DNA of 10,549 bases from positions 1 to 10,549 of the forward strand of contig CAYYQW010000100.1 of assembly GCA_964472505.1 (NCBI GenBank). Reading direction: 5' to 3'. A program made the position numbers and the translations under genes. The DNA comes from JAYEIA01 sp964472505. GTDB taxonomy: Bacteria > Bacteroidota > Bacteroidia > Bacteroidales > JAADGE01. Under the pieces are notes generated by a model. The model saw nothing but the letters and a program-made list of their open reading frames with translations. It was not told the DNA's origin and made no database searches. This document shows positions 1 through 7,367 of the stretch, piece by piece. Positions within the stretch are counted from its first letter, which is position 1. Each line of letters begins with the position of its first letter.

Positions 1-94
1 CACGCCAAGCGGTTCCGTAATCTTTCATTTTTTTTATAAATAATTCGCGGCATTGAGCTGCGGCTGAGTCGTATTGTTTTGAAGTATTCGGCAT
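1..94 (-). CDS. DUF1599 family protein, N-terminal part only
   Basis: The minus strand from an ATG at 92-94 reads MPNTSKQYDSAAAQCRELF, then IKKMKDYGTAWR, and runs off the window edge with no stop. The pattern of a Q-Y-D start, a C-R-x-L-F helix and K-K-M-x-D-Y-G-T-A-W-R is what I recall of the DUF1599 proteins common in Bacteroidota, which belong to the all-alpha MazG-like group. Only 31 residues are visible, so catalytic residues cannot be assessed and no biochemical role is assigned. The gene lies 63 bp downstream of the CLC transporter gene in the same direction. It has a possible promoter of its own in that gap (117-124), so it need not depend on read-through. It is too short to be found by a length cutoff, and the assignment rests on the conserved N-terminal motif. 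Confidence 0.75.
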   Translation of the reverse strand, partial: MPNTSKQYDSAAAQCRELFIKKMKDYGTAWR

Positions 95-116
95 ATCAAA
101 AGTATTAGAACAGCAA

Positions 117-124
117 CAAAATTA
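117..124 (-). promoter_or_regulatory. Possible Bacteroidota -7 promoter box for the DUF1599 gene
   Basis: On the minus strand this reads TAATTTTG, an exact match to the TAnnTTTG -7 consensus of the Bacteroidota primary sigma factor. It lies 22 nt before the ATG at 94, which would give a short leader. No good TTTG -33 element is visible at the usual distance, so this is only a candidate in an AT-rich gap. Confidence 0.35.
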
Positions 125-157
125 TAATTTTTGTGCTTTAATAAGAATTAAAATCCG

Positions 158-1942
158 TCAATCAAGGCTGATATCGGTAAGAAGTTTCCTGTAAACATCA
201 AAAAGCCTCGATTTAGAAATAAAACCAATGTATTTTCCTTTTGCCAAAACAGGCAGATTCCAGTGTCCGGATTTTTTAAACTTTAAAACAGCTGTTTCCG
301 GAGAATCACCGGCTTCAATAAAGGCTTTGGGTACCGACATCAAATTTGTAACTTTCATAACATCATACATGCTGCGGTCGAACATTAATTCGCGAATATC
401 GTCCAAGCTGACGTAACCCAAAAAGTTATTTTCGGAATCAGTTACCGGAAAAATATGACGGGGTGATTTGGCTACAGTTTTGGTGAGTTCACCGAGTGTT
501 TGTTCCGGGTGAACCGGGATAAAATCTTTTTCTATCAGTTTGCTCAAGCGCATAAAACGCAATACGGCTTTATCCTTATTATGCGTAATGAGTTCGCCGC
601 GCCGATCCAGCTCTTGGGTGAAAATGGATTCCCGATTAAAGATTTTTACGGTAATATAGCTAAATATTGTACTAATCATAAGGGGAATAATCAATTCATA
701 ACCGGAGGTTACTTCGGCTATGAGAAACATGCCGGTGAGCGGTGCATGAATTACGCCGGCAAGTACGGCAGCCATGCCGGTAAGCGTAAAATTTTGTTCG
801 GAAAGTTCGGCGGCCGGAAATAGCATATTAACAGACTGCGCAAAAATGAAACCAACCAATGCGCCGGCAAACAATGCAGGAGCAAACACACCGCCTACCC
901 CGCCGGCAGCTATATTGGATGAGGCGGCTACAGCTTTGGCAAACATCAGTACAAACAAAAAAGCCAACAAAAGCCAAGGATAATCGGCTACGAAAGCAAA
1001 TAGAGAGTTTTCGCTTAATTGCTCTGCATTGCCGTCGAAAAGAATTTTAACCGATGCAAAACCTTCACCGTATAAAGGGGGAAACAAAAACAATAATAAT
1101 CCGGAAATGACTGCCCCAAAAAATATTTTTTTTCGAGCGCTTTTGAAGCCGTCAAAAAATCGACTGACTTTATAATAAAATAATGCAAAGTAGCGAGAAT
1201 ACAATCCGGCAAAAATCCCCAATAATATAAACAGCGGTGTCTGAGCAGGAACAAACGCTTCCTGCAGGCTAAATTCAAACAGGATTTCGCTTTTGTAGAA
1301 AATATGGGTTGTAACAGTTCCGCTGACCGATGCCGATAATAAAGGGATAAGGGAAAAACGGCTTAAATCGAGCATCAGTACTTCAAGTGCAAAAATTACT
1401 CCGGCTACGGGGGTATTAAAAATTGCCGAAATAGCACCGGCTGCACCGCAAGCCAGCAAAAGCGTTGTGGTTTTATAATCCATTCGGAAGAAACGCGCCA
1501 TGTTTGAGCCAATACCGGCTCCGCTTAAAATAATGGGCGACTCCAATCCTACCGAACCGCCAAAACCGGCCGTCAGCAAACCTCCGGTTAAGGATGAAAA
1601 CGGTTTGTAACGCGGCAAATAACTGTTTCGTTTTGAAATGGAATAGAGCAATGAGGAAATGCTGTGCCCGAATTTGTCACGGTATAAAAAGCGGTTCATA
1701 AGAACTACCAACACAATGCCTATGGCCGGATATAGAAGCAAAAAAATATTTTTTGCCGTAAAAACGGACTCCATAACCAGAAGCTCCCTGAGATAAAAAA
1801 CACCGGTTCTTAACGCCAGGGCACTTAAACCCGCTAGCACTCCGACAATAACACTCAAAAAAAGCACAAAATGCCGATCCGAGAGATGTCGGATTTTTCG
1901 CAAATAAAACATCAATACCGATGAAAAATTGTGCGGTTTCAT
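158..1942 (-). CDS. CLC-family chloride channel/transporter with C-terminal CBS pair
   Basis: This 594-residue inner-membrane protein should move chloride or a similar anion, either as a channel or as a Cl-/H+ antiporter. Residues ~20-435 are a run of hydrophobic helices typical of the CLC fold. The anion-path motif GSVGLESP (129-136) carries the gating glutamate E134, equivalent to E148 of E. coli ClcA. GGVFAPALFAG (350-360) is the GxFxP motif. The usual GSGIP motif is replaced by GHSISSLLY near 92-100, as I recall for other Bacteroidota members. At the inner proton-glutamate site the sequence is FALEVLML (184-191), with Val where ClcA has E203. Two CBS domains follow at ~467-522 and ~530-588, which in this family regulate activity and may bind adenine nucleotides. 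The ATG at 1942 is 53 bp from the stop of the preceding gene in the same direction, so the two may be co-transcribed. The family assignment is firm; channel versus exchanger is not settled. Confidence 0.95.
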   Translation of the reverse strand: MKPHNFSSVLMFYLRKIRHLSDRHFVLFLSVIVGVLAGLSALALRTGVFYLRELLVMESVFTAKNIFLLLYPAIGIVLVVLMNRFLYRDKFGHSISSLLYSISKRNSYLPRYKPFSSLTGGLLTAGFGGSVGLESPIILSGAGIGSNMARFFRMDYKTTTLLLACGAAGAISAIFNTPVAGVIFALEVLMLDLSRFSLIPLLSASVSGTVTTHIFYKSEILFEFSLQEAFVPAQTPLFILLGIFAGLYSRYFALFYYKVSRFFDGFKSARKKIFFGAVISGLLLFLFPPLYGEGFASVKILFDGNAEQLSENSLFAFVADYPWLLLAFLFVLMFAKAVAASSNIAAGGVGGVFAPALFAGALVGFIFAQSVNMLFPAAELSEQNFTLTGMAAVLAGVIHAPLTGMFLIAEVTSGYELIIPLMISTIFSYITVKIFNRESIFTQELDRRGELITHNKDKAVLRFMRLSKLIEKDFIPVHPEQTLGELTKTVAKSPRHIFPVTDSENNFLGYVSLDDIRELMFDRSMYDVMKVTNLMSVPKAFIEAGDSPETAVLKFKKSGHWNLPVLAKGKYIGFISKSRLFDVYRKLLTDISLD

Positions 1943-1957
1943 ACTTGCTGTTTAGCG

Positions 1958-1976
1958 CTCAGCAATTTTAGCTGAG
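1958..1976. promoter_or_regulatory. Small hairpin between the unknown gene and the CLC gene
   Basis: CTCAGC and GCTGAG form a 6-bp stem around a 7-nt AT loop in the 53-bp gap upstream of the CLC start. On the minus strand no T-run follows it, so it is a poor terminator for the preceding gene. It may act in the leader of the CLC message or be a chance hairpin. Confidence 0.25.
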
Positions 1977-1995
1977 AATTTTCAACTTGAATCTG

Positions 1996-2568
1996 TTATT
2001 TTTTTGATTTTACGCGCACAAAGCTATACCTATTATTCTGTAACTCAGAATAATATTCTGCTTTAAGCAAACCAAACATTTCATCGTAATATACGGTTAT
2101 TACATGATGGTCGCCGGTAAAAATCGTTTTTTGACAGACGAATTTTTCATCGTCAAGCTTGATTTTCGCCTTTGATTTAGTTTTTGTCGGAATAAGTTGC
2201 TTATTATCTTCAACTGAAATCAGAAGGCCTTGTGTGATGTCGGGAATTGATACACTACCGGTATCCGATATGAGTTCAAAACCATTGTCTGAAAACTGCT
2301 CAAAAAACAGTCCGTCCTTTGGCGTATGCCTGATGACGGTGCTGAAAGTATCGGCGTAAAATAAGGAGTTTTCGATATGTGCTGAAAATTCCCACCGCAA
2401 ATCATCCGGATTTTCAAAATTTACCTCTTTGGCTTGAATAACCATCCGGCCGGTCTCATCATTTGTTGTATAATGATAACGATGGCCGATGTCGGTTTCA
2501 TTTAGGGGTACAAATTGCAAAAAAACCACAAACATCCAATAATGAAAATCGGCAAAAAGGTCATTCAT
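1996..2568 (-). CDS. Conserved-looking hypothetical protein, 190 residues
   Basis: I do not recognise this gene. The preferred start is the ATG at 2568 (MNDLFADFHYW); a TTG at 2577 would add three residues. A short hydrophobic stretch, YWMFVVFLQFVPL, lies near the N-terminus, but it is preceded by acidic rather than basic residues and is not a convincing signal peptide. The rest is rich in alternating polar and hydrophobic segments suggesting beta structure. The end (CQKTIFTGDHHVITVYYDEM, then FGLLKAEYYSE) has the rhythm of lipoprotein-carrier-like or DUF3108-like beta sheets, in which a tag such as Y-x-x-x-F-G-L-L-K-x-E-Y precedes the last strands. That resemblance is faint and should not be read as a function. 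It sits between proS (107 bp upstream) and the CLC gene (53 bp downstream), in the same direction. A 16-bp perfect palindrome lies 10 nt before the start. Confidence 0.7.
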   Translation of the reverse strand: MNDLFADFHYWMFVVFLQFVPLNETDIGHRYHYTTNDETGRMVIQAKEVNFENPDDLRWEFSAHIENSLFYADTFSTVIRHTPKDGLFFEQFSDNGFELISDTGSVSIPDITQGLLISVEDNKQLIPTKTKSKAKIKLDDEKFVCQKTIFTGDHHVITVYYDEMFGLLKAEYYSELQNNRYSFVRVKSKK

Positions 2569-2578
2569 ATCGGTCAAT

Positions 2579-2594
2579 TTTTAGTATACTAAAA
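2579..2594. promoter_or_regulatory. 16-bp perfect palindrome upstream of the hypothetical gene
   Basis: TTTTAGTATACTAAAA is its own reverse complement and begins 10 nt before the ATG at 2568. Its position suits an operator for a dimeric regulator acting on the gene at 1996-2568. In AT-rich DNA a palindrome of this size can also arise by chance, and no second copy was seen in the window. Confidence 0.3.
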
Positions 2595-2675
2595 TTTACA
2601 AACAAATGCTTTGTTGTGGCTTTATTAAAAACGTTAATGACAGCGTTACGGGATTAACATTCCGCCGCAAATATT

Positions 2676-4148
2676 TTAATAAGCCTTTGCAAAAATCACA
2701 CGGTGTTTTGACGGTTTGCCGGTAATCATGCACTTGCCTTCTTCAGGTTCGGGCTTCATGGGTATGCAACGCACGGTGGCCTTGGTTTCTTCGCTTATGC
2801 GTTGCTCGGTTTCGGTAGTGCCGTCGTAATGGGCTAAAACAAAACCGGCATTTTTCTTAATTAGTTCTTTAAATTCTTCGTAGCTGTCGGCTTTATAGGT
2901 ATTGCTTTCACGGAATTTTAAGGCTTTATCATATATACCTTTTTGAATATCTTCCAACAAGCCCTCTACCCTATTTTCTATGCCTTCTATATCATAAAAT
3001 TCTTTTTCCAGAGTATCGCGACGAGCCACTTCCACGGTGCCTTTCTCCAAATCACGCGGGCCGATGGCAAAACGCAGGGGAACGCCTTTGAGTTCGTATT
3101 CGGCAAATTTATGCCCGGGACGGTGCGTATCGCGGTCGTCAAATTTTACGCTGATGCCTTTGGCACGCAGCTTTTGCATAAGTTGGTTCACCACTTTACG
3201 GATGTCTTCCAACTGCTCATCTTTTTTATAAATGGGAACAATCACTACTTGTATGGGCGCTAATTTGGGCGGTAATACCAAACCGTTGTCATCGGAATGC
3301 GCCATTATGAGTGCTCCCATCAGGCGTGTGGAAACGCCCCATGAAGTCGCCCAAACGTATTCTTCTTGTCCGGTTTTGTCGGTGAATTTCACATCAAAAG
3401 CCTTGGCGAAATTTTGCCCCAAAAAATGTGAAGTACCCGATTGCAAGGCTTTCCCGTCTTGCATGAGGGCTTCTATGGTGAGTGTATCCAATGCACCGGC
3501 AAAGCGTTCGCCTTCGGTTTTGTGGCCTTTTATTACGGGCATGGCCATCCATTCTTCGGCAAATTGGGCATATATATCAATCATCTGTTTGGTTTCTGCT
3601 TCGGCCTCATTTTTTGTAGCGTGCGCCGTGTGGCCTTCCTGCCAAAGGAATTCCGCGGTTCTTAAAAATAAGCGGGTGCGCATTTCCCAACGCACCACAT
3701 TGGCCCATTGGTTTACCAAAATGGGCAAATCGCGGTAGGATTGAATCCACTTTTTGTAAGTGCTCCAAATAATGGTTTCGGATGTGGGACGTACAATGAG
3801 TTCTTCTTCCAATTTAGCGTCTTCATCCACTATGATTCCGCCTTTGCCGTCTTCCTTAAGACGGTAGTGCGTAACTACGGCGCATTCTTTGGCAAAACCA
3901 TCCACGTGACTAGCTTCTTTGGCAAAATAAGATTTGGGTATGAAAAGCGGGAAATAGGCGTTTTCGTGGCCGGTTTCTTTAAACATTTTGTCTAACTGCT
4001 CTTTCATTTTTTCCCATATTGCAAATCCGTAGGGTTTTATAACCATGCACCCTCTTACGCCTGAATTTTCGGCCAAGTCGGCTTTTTGAACAATATCGTT
4101 ATACCATTTAGAATAATCGTCCGAACGTTTTGTAATTCCTTTTGCCAT
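2676..4148 (-). CDS. proS: Prolyl-tRNA synthetase, archaeal/eukaryotic (ProS type 3) form
   Basis: This cytoplasmic class II aminoacyl-tRNA synthetase charges tRNA-Pro with proline using ATP. I start it at the ATG at 4148 (MAKGITKRSDDYSKWYN), giving 490 residues. A TTG nine codons upstream is in frame, but homologues in the phylum begin with MAK. The catalytic core shows the RPTSE loop (120-124), motif 2 around RWEMRTRLFLRTAEFLWQEG (153-172), the SGTSHFLGQNF segment (237-247) and motif 3 GVSTRLMGAL (271-280). The anticodon-binding domain spans ~299-400. It lacks the large editing insertion of E. coli ProS. The C-terminal domain ends in FAKAY, the conserved terminal tyrosine of this form. Of the four zinc cysteines I recall from the Thermus enzyme only one (C473) has a clear counterpart, so the metal site is probably lost. 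A likely promoter is at 4184-4191. Confidence 0.97.
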   Translation of the reverse strand: MAKGITKRSDDYSKWYNDIVQKADLAENSGVRGCMVIKPYGFAIWEKMKEQLDKMFKETGHENAYFPLFIPKSYFAKEASHVDGFAKECAVVTHYRLKEDGKGGIIVDEDAKLEEELIVRPTSETIIWSTYKKWIQSYRDLPILVNQWANVVRWEMRTRLFLRTAEFLWQEGHTAHATKNEAEAETKQMIDIYAQFAEEWMAMPVIKGHKTEGERFAGALDTLTIEALMQDGKALQSGTSHFLGQNFAKAFDVKFTDKTGQEEYVWATSWGVSTRLMGALIMAHSDDNGLVLPPKLAPIQVVIVPIYKKDEQLEDIRKVVNQLMQKLRAKGISVKFDDRDTHRPGHKFAEYELKGVPLRFAIGPRDLEKGTVEVARRDTLEKEFYDIEGIENRVEGLLEDIQKGIYDKALKFRESNTYKADSYEEFKELIKKNAGFVLAHYDGTTETEQRISEETKATVRCIPMKPEPEEGKCMITGKPSKHRVIFAKAY

Positions 4149-4183
4149 TATATTATACTGTTTTAATTTTTTCAAAATTTCTG

Positions 4184-4191
4184 CAAAAGTA
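4184..4191 (-). promoter_or_regulatory. Likely -7 promoter box of proS
   Basis: The minus strand reads TACTTTTG, an exact TAnnTTTG match, 35 nt before the chosen proS start. The -33 region has only a partial match (CTTCTG, about 19 bp upstream). Its position implies a leader of about 30 nt and supports the ATG at 4148, because the alternative TTG would leave almost no leader. Confidence 0.5.
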
Positions 4192-4281
4192 TAAAAAAAC
4201 GTATTAATACAGAAGTTTAATTTGGATTGTCGGATGGAAGAAGGTTAAAACCGGATAGATAGTTTTTCCCGGCAAACTGTT

Positions 4282-4373
4282 AAATTGTTTCATTGCTTGC
4301 ACTGAGCGGAGTCGAAGTGTTAAATTACTGAACCCTATCAGCTTGCAGGCAGTTTGTAAAAAGCCGTCTTACA
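4282..4373. repeat. Dispersed intergenic repeat, copy A
   Basis: These 92 bp align without gaps to 9953-10044 with about a dozen mismatches by eye. Both copies are in the same orientation and hold the core CACTGAGC..AGTCGAAGTG. This copy begins 13 bp downstream of the helicase stop codon, between the helicase and proS. Its outer end reads TCTTACA followed by a degenerate unit, matching the heptamer repeat that is expanded at copy B. The core resembles a short intergenic repeat I recall in many Bacteroidota genomes, which gives spurious translations such as CTEHSRSV. It has no coding potential. Confidence 0.8.
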
Positions 4374-4386
4374 ACTTATACCTGAT

Positions 4387-7068
4387 TTACTGCAATATTT
4401 TCATTTCCGGGTTTAAAGTGTAGGTGCCGCGTGCCACCCGTTTAAACAATTTTTTGTTATAAATAAACATCCTGTCTGCCTCGTTATTAGCCAGTATCGA
4501 ATTTACATATTGTCGTTTTCGGCGATAATCGGGTAAAATATTTCCGGGTATTTGCTCTAAGAATTTCATAAATTCATTCATTGAAAGCCCTTTATTTTCA
4601 GGCTCATCGACATAGTCAGACAGTTGCACGGCACTAAGAAAATTCACCAAAAAATATTCCATTGAATGATTGCCCGTTTTTATCACGTGATTATCGACTA
4701 AGCAACGGATGTTTTGTGTTTTCAGTATCGGATATACTTTGTTCAGATGTTCCGGTTTCAGATAATTTGATTGTTGCACGCCGGGCTCGTCACTCCGGTA
4801 CACACTGCGCAAAGCGACTTGAAGCGGATTGAGACCTTTATTATTGGTCAGGATTTTATTTGCACCGTTTTTTATACATAAATCAAATACCTTCATTGAA
4901 CCATAGCGACAAGCCAGCATAAGCCCGGTCATTTGGTCTTCGTCTATTCGTAAATCCACGCCGTATTGATCGATATATTTTTGCAGGCTGTCGGTGCGAT
5001 CCAATCTGCTGTTTTTGGCATATTCTTTACGCGCTTGCTTCACCTCTTTCATAAATTGTACGGCACGATGGAGCTCAAGATCAGCCAATTGTTCTATCAA
5101 ATCAATATATTTACGGGCAACGGCAATCCTGTATAAATCCTTGCGCTGCCGTTTTACTTCCTGTTCGGTTTTGGTAGGATCAAGTGCCTCTTTTTTAAGA
5201 ATTTCCAAATCCTCCGGCGAAATATAATTTACACCGCTAATGCGGTCGCGAATTTGTTGTGCCTGCTCAAATTTTCCCTGTTTTTCGAGCCGCCCGGCTT
5301 CTTCGAGCCAATCTTCATCATCCGATTTTTGCGCTTCCACCTGCACTTTGTTCGATACATCTTTCAGGCCAAGCAATTCATAAAGCGGGTGTTTTTTGGT
5401 TTTCTCAATTATGTAAATATTTTTCACCGAACGGGTAAATGCCACATATAAGGCATTTATAAAAAATTTATACACCTCAAGGTCTTTATCTTCCTTGTTT
5501 CGGGCGCGGGCGTAGCGCATTTCCTCATTCAGCATATCGGGCGTAACACCTTTGGCAATCTCTCTGAACTCGTCTTGATATGCACTCACAAAATTAACCA
5601 GAATAATATTATCGTACTCCAATCCTTTGGCTTCCTGTATCGAAAATATCAAAGGTGTTTTAAAGGACCTTCGGGCATACGCTTTATCCTGTTCATTCAT
5701 GACCAATACAGCAAATTTGGCCGATTTTTGTGTCTTGCTGTTTAATTGCTTTTTCAATTTATTATTATCTTCATACAGCACAACTTCGCCTTTATTCGCC
5801 GAAACTGAATTGACCATATACGTGCTTTCCTTGTCAATAGACCCAAATCGGGTATTCTTGATTTTCAACAAGGTATTCGATAATTCAATCACGTGTTCCG
5901 AATTTCTGTAATTAGTCTTTAAAATTTTGAATAAACTGTAATTCAGATTACTCTTATAAAACATGGTTTTTACTTTCGACCATGAAAAGAAATTCGGGTG
6001 TACAATTTGATTTGAATCGCCGCTAAATATAAAATTATGATGCGATTTAATGGATTTCAAAATCAATTTCAGTTGAATATTTGTGATGTCCTGAACCTCA
6101 TCCACCACCACGAAGTCATATTTTGGTTCTACCAATGATAAATAGTTGTAGGATAAAATGTTACTGTCGTAAAAATTAGTCTCTTCCAGAAATCTCAAAT
6201 ATTTTTTAAAAATGCTGTAAACCTCAGCACGCTGATTGGCCGGGAAAATTGATTGCTTTATGCCAAGTTCAAGATATTCTTCCTCGGTTATATAGGCTTT
6301 ATCAATCACCGAGCCTGTTAATACGCCTTTAAACTCTTCGAACAAGCGGTAGGGTTCGCGTATTTTCGAATGCTGTATGTGTTTTACAAACCAGGCTTCA
6401 AAATTCTTGTAGGTAATTTCGGTACCTTTAGGTAAGCGAAAACTTTGGAGATAGTCGTTAAACGACAAAAAATCAATTTCCTGATTTGGGTTATCATAAT
6501 TATGCGAGTAATATATGTTCTGTGCATTTTCCACCAAAAAAGGCGAAAGCGAGATATACGCCACATTGCCGTTCAGGGTTTTAAGTTTCTCAAGGGTAAG
6601 GATGGTTTTTCCGCTCCCTGCCGAACCTATAATAATCAGCGGCGTAGGTAAATTATATATATCATCTTGCTCTTCATCAAAGGAAATAAATTTATCGAGA
6701 ATGTGAAATTTGTGGTTTTTCCGGTTCACATACAGCATCCTGTGGCGGTCGGCCGCATCGGCTTTTTCCGGTGCATCCACGGCTTGAAATTTATTTTCAT
6801 CCACGGCAATTCCGCGCAAGAATTTTGACTTTTCATATTCATGATTCAAAATAACTTCGAGCAATAACAGATAAGTTTTGTTTTCGTATTTGGCAAATTT
6901 AAAGAGCAAACGATTGCTTCTGTCCAAACGGGCACGGTAGTAATCTGTTTGCTGAATTTTTTTTACATCCGCCGATTGGAAATCGCCCTTTGCCAAAAAT
7001 TTTGCCACTTTTTTAAACTTATCTGCCACCTTTCCGTAGTCCAATTCATTGTAGTAGAGTATATCCAT
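4387..7068 (-). CDS. RelE-like / SF1 helicase / ankyrin multidomain protein
   Basis: This 893-residue cytoplasmic protein has several parts. Residues ~1-90 resemble the RelE/ParE/YoeB toxin fold: a helical start, then YYRARLDRSNRLLFKF (43-58), a hydrophobic strand (65-73), and NHEYEKSKFL (75-84). Residues ~140-560 are a superfamily 1 UvrD-like helicase/ATPase core: Walker A GSAGSGKT (148-155, K154), Walker B VVVDEVQD (320-327), motif III FSGDSNQ (348-354), motif IV LKTNYRNS (383-390), motif V SIQEAKGLEYDNI (476-488) and motif VI ALYVAFTRS (539-547, R546). The helicase core is compact for UvrD. A charged helical stretch (585-700) includes a TPR-like segment at 590-610. Ankyrin-like repeats start near 711 (TGLMLACRYGSMKVFDLCIK, 714-733). 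The end (LFKRVARGTYTLNP, 874-887) looks like a winged helix. All ATPase motifs are intact. No antitoxin or partner gene is adjacent. Nucleic-acid unwinding or translocation is a family inference; a role in phage defence or stress is speculation. Confidence 0.88.
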   Translation of the reverse strand: MDILYYNELDYGKVADKFKKVAKFLAKGDFQSADVKKIQQTDYYRARLDRSNRLLFKFAKYENKTYLLLLEVILNHEYEKSKFLRGIAVDENKFQAVDAPEKADAADRHRMLYVNRKNHKFHILDKFISFDEEQDDIYNLPTPLIIIGSAGSGKTILTLEKLKTLNGNVAYISLSPFLVENAQNIYYSHNYDNPNQEIDFLSFNDYLQSFRLPKGTEITYKNFEAWFVKHIQHSKIREPYRLFEEFKGVLTGSVIDKAYITEEEYLELGIKQSIFPANQRAEVYSIFKKYLRFLEETNFYDSNILSYNYLSLVEPKYDFVVVDEVQDITNIQLKLILKSIKSHHNFIFSGDSNQIVHPNFFSWSKVKTMFYKSNLNYSLFKILKTNYRNSEHVIELSNTLLKIKNTRFGSIDKESTYMVNSVSANKGEVVLYEDNNKLKKQLNSKTQKSAKFAVLVMNEQDKAYARRSFKTPLIFSIQEAKGLEYDNIILVNFVSAYQDEFREIAKGVTPDMLNEEMRYARARNKEDKDLEVYKFFINALYVAFTRSVKNIYIIEKTKKHPLYELLGLKDVSNKVQVEAQKSDDEDWLEEAGRLEKQGKFEQAQQIRDRISGVNYISPEDLEILKKEALDPTKTEQEVKRQRKDLYRIAVARKYIDLIEQLADLELHRAVQFMKEVKQARKEYAKNSRLDRTDSLQKYIDQYGVDLRIDEDQMTGLMLACRYGSMKVFDLCIKNGANKILTNNKGLNPLQVALRSVYRSDEPGVQQSNYLKPEHLNKVYPILKTQNIRCLVDNHVIKTGNHSMEYFLVNFLSAVQLSDYVDEPENKGLSMNEFMKFLEQIPGNILPDYRRKRQYVNSILANNEADRMFIYNKKLFKRVARGTYTLNPEMKILQ

Positions 7069-7325
7069 CTTTCGTTCTTCAATTATTATAAATTATATTG
7101 CTCGCGTCTTTTTTATGATTTTTGGAAAATGTCGAATTTAGTCAAATAAAATTCCAAAGTTATGAAAAAAGCCTTTTGAACAAAAAGGAAAACACGGACA
7201 AAGCAATTTATAGTTATTTTTCTACTGAAATTGAAACTTTTAAAAATAAGGTTTTAAAAATACCTGAAAGCACTCCGAAAAGGCCATAATTCAACGAATA
7301 AAATCATAAATGTCCGATAATTGAC
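7069..7325. other. Gene-free leader region upstream of the helicase gene
   Basis: I see no supported gene, RNA or repeat here. The stretch is very AT-rich and must hold the promoter for the helicase gene starting at 7068, but no TAnnTTTG box with a matching -33 element stands out. A short plus-strand open frame (~7122-7289) was considered and rejected. Confidence 0.5.
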
Positions 7326-7349
7326 AACCGACGGGTTAACCCGTCGGTT
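7326..7349. terminator. 24-bp perfect palindrome, likely terminator of the lost dipeptidase gene
   Basis: AACCGACGGG-TTAA-CCCGTCGGTT is a perfect palindrome that folds as a 10-bp GC-rich stem with a 4-nt loop. It lies 18 bp beyond the stop of the C69 dipeptidase remnant. On the plus strand TTTTG follows the stem; on the minus strand the T content is weak (TTGTCAATT), so activity may be bidirectional or modest. Confidence 0.6.
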
Positions 7350-7367
7350 TTGTAACAATTGACTGTT

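Noticed and set aside
3232..3738. A 168-codon plus-strand frame opposite proS
   Set aside because: It lies wholly antisense to a strongly conserved synthetase gene and has no recognisable protein features.
2676..4175. The longer proS frame starting at a TTG at 4175
   Set aside because: The ATG at 4148 matches the usual MAK start of the family and leaves a proper leader after the -7 box at 4184-4191.
7122..7289. A ~55-codon plus-strand open frame upstream of and divergent from the helicase gene, considered as a possible antitoxin
   Set aside because: It has only a TTG start, no ribosome site and no recognisable motif, and a frame of this length is expected by chance in AT-rich DNA.
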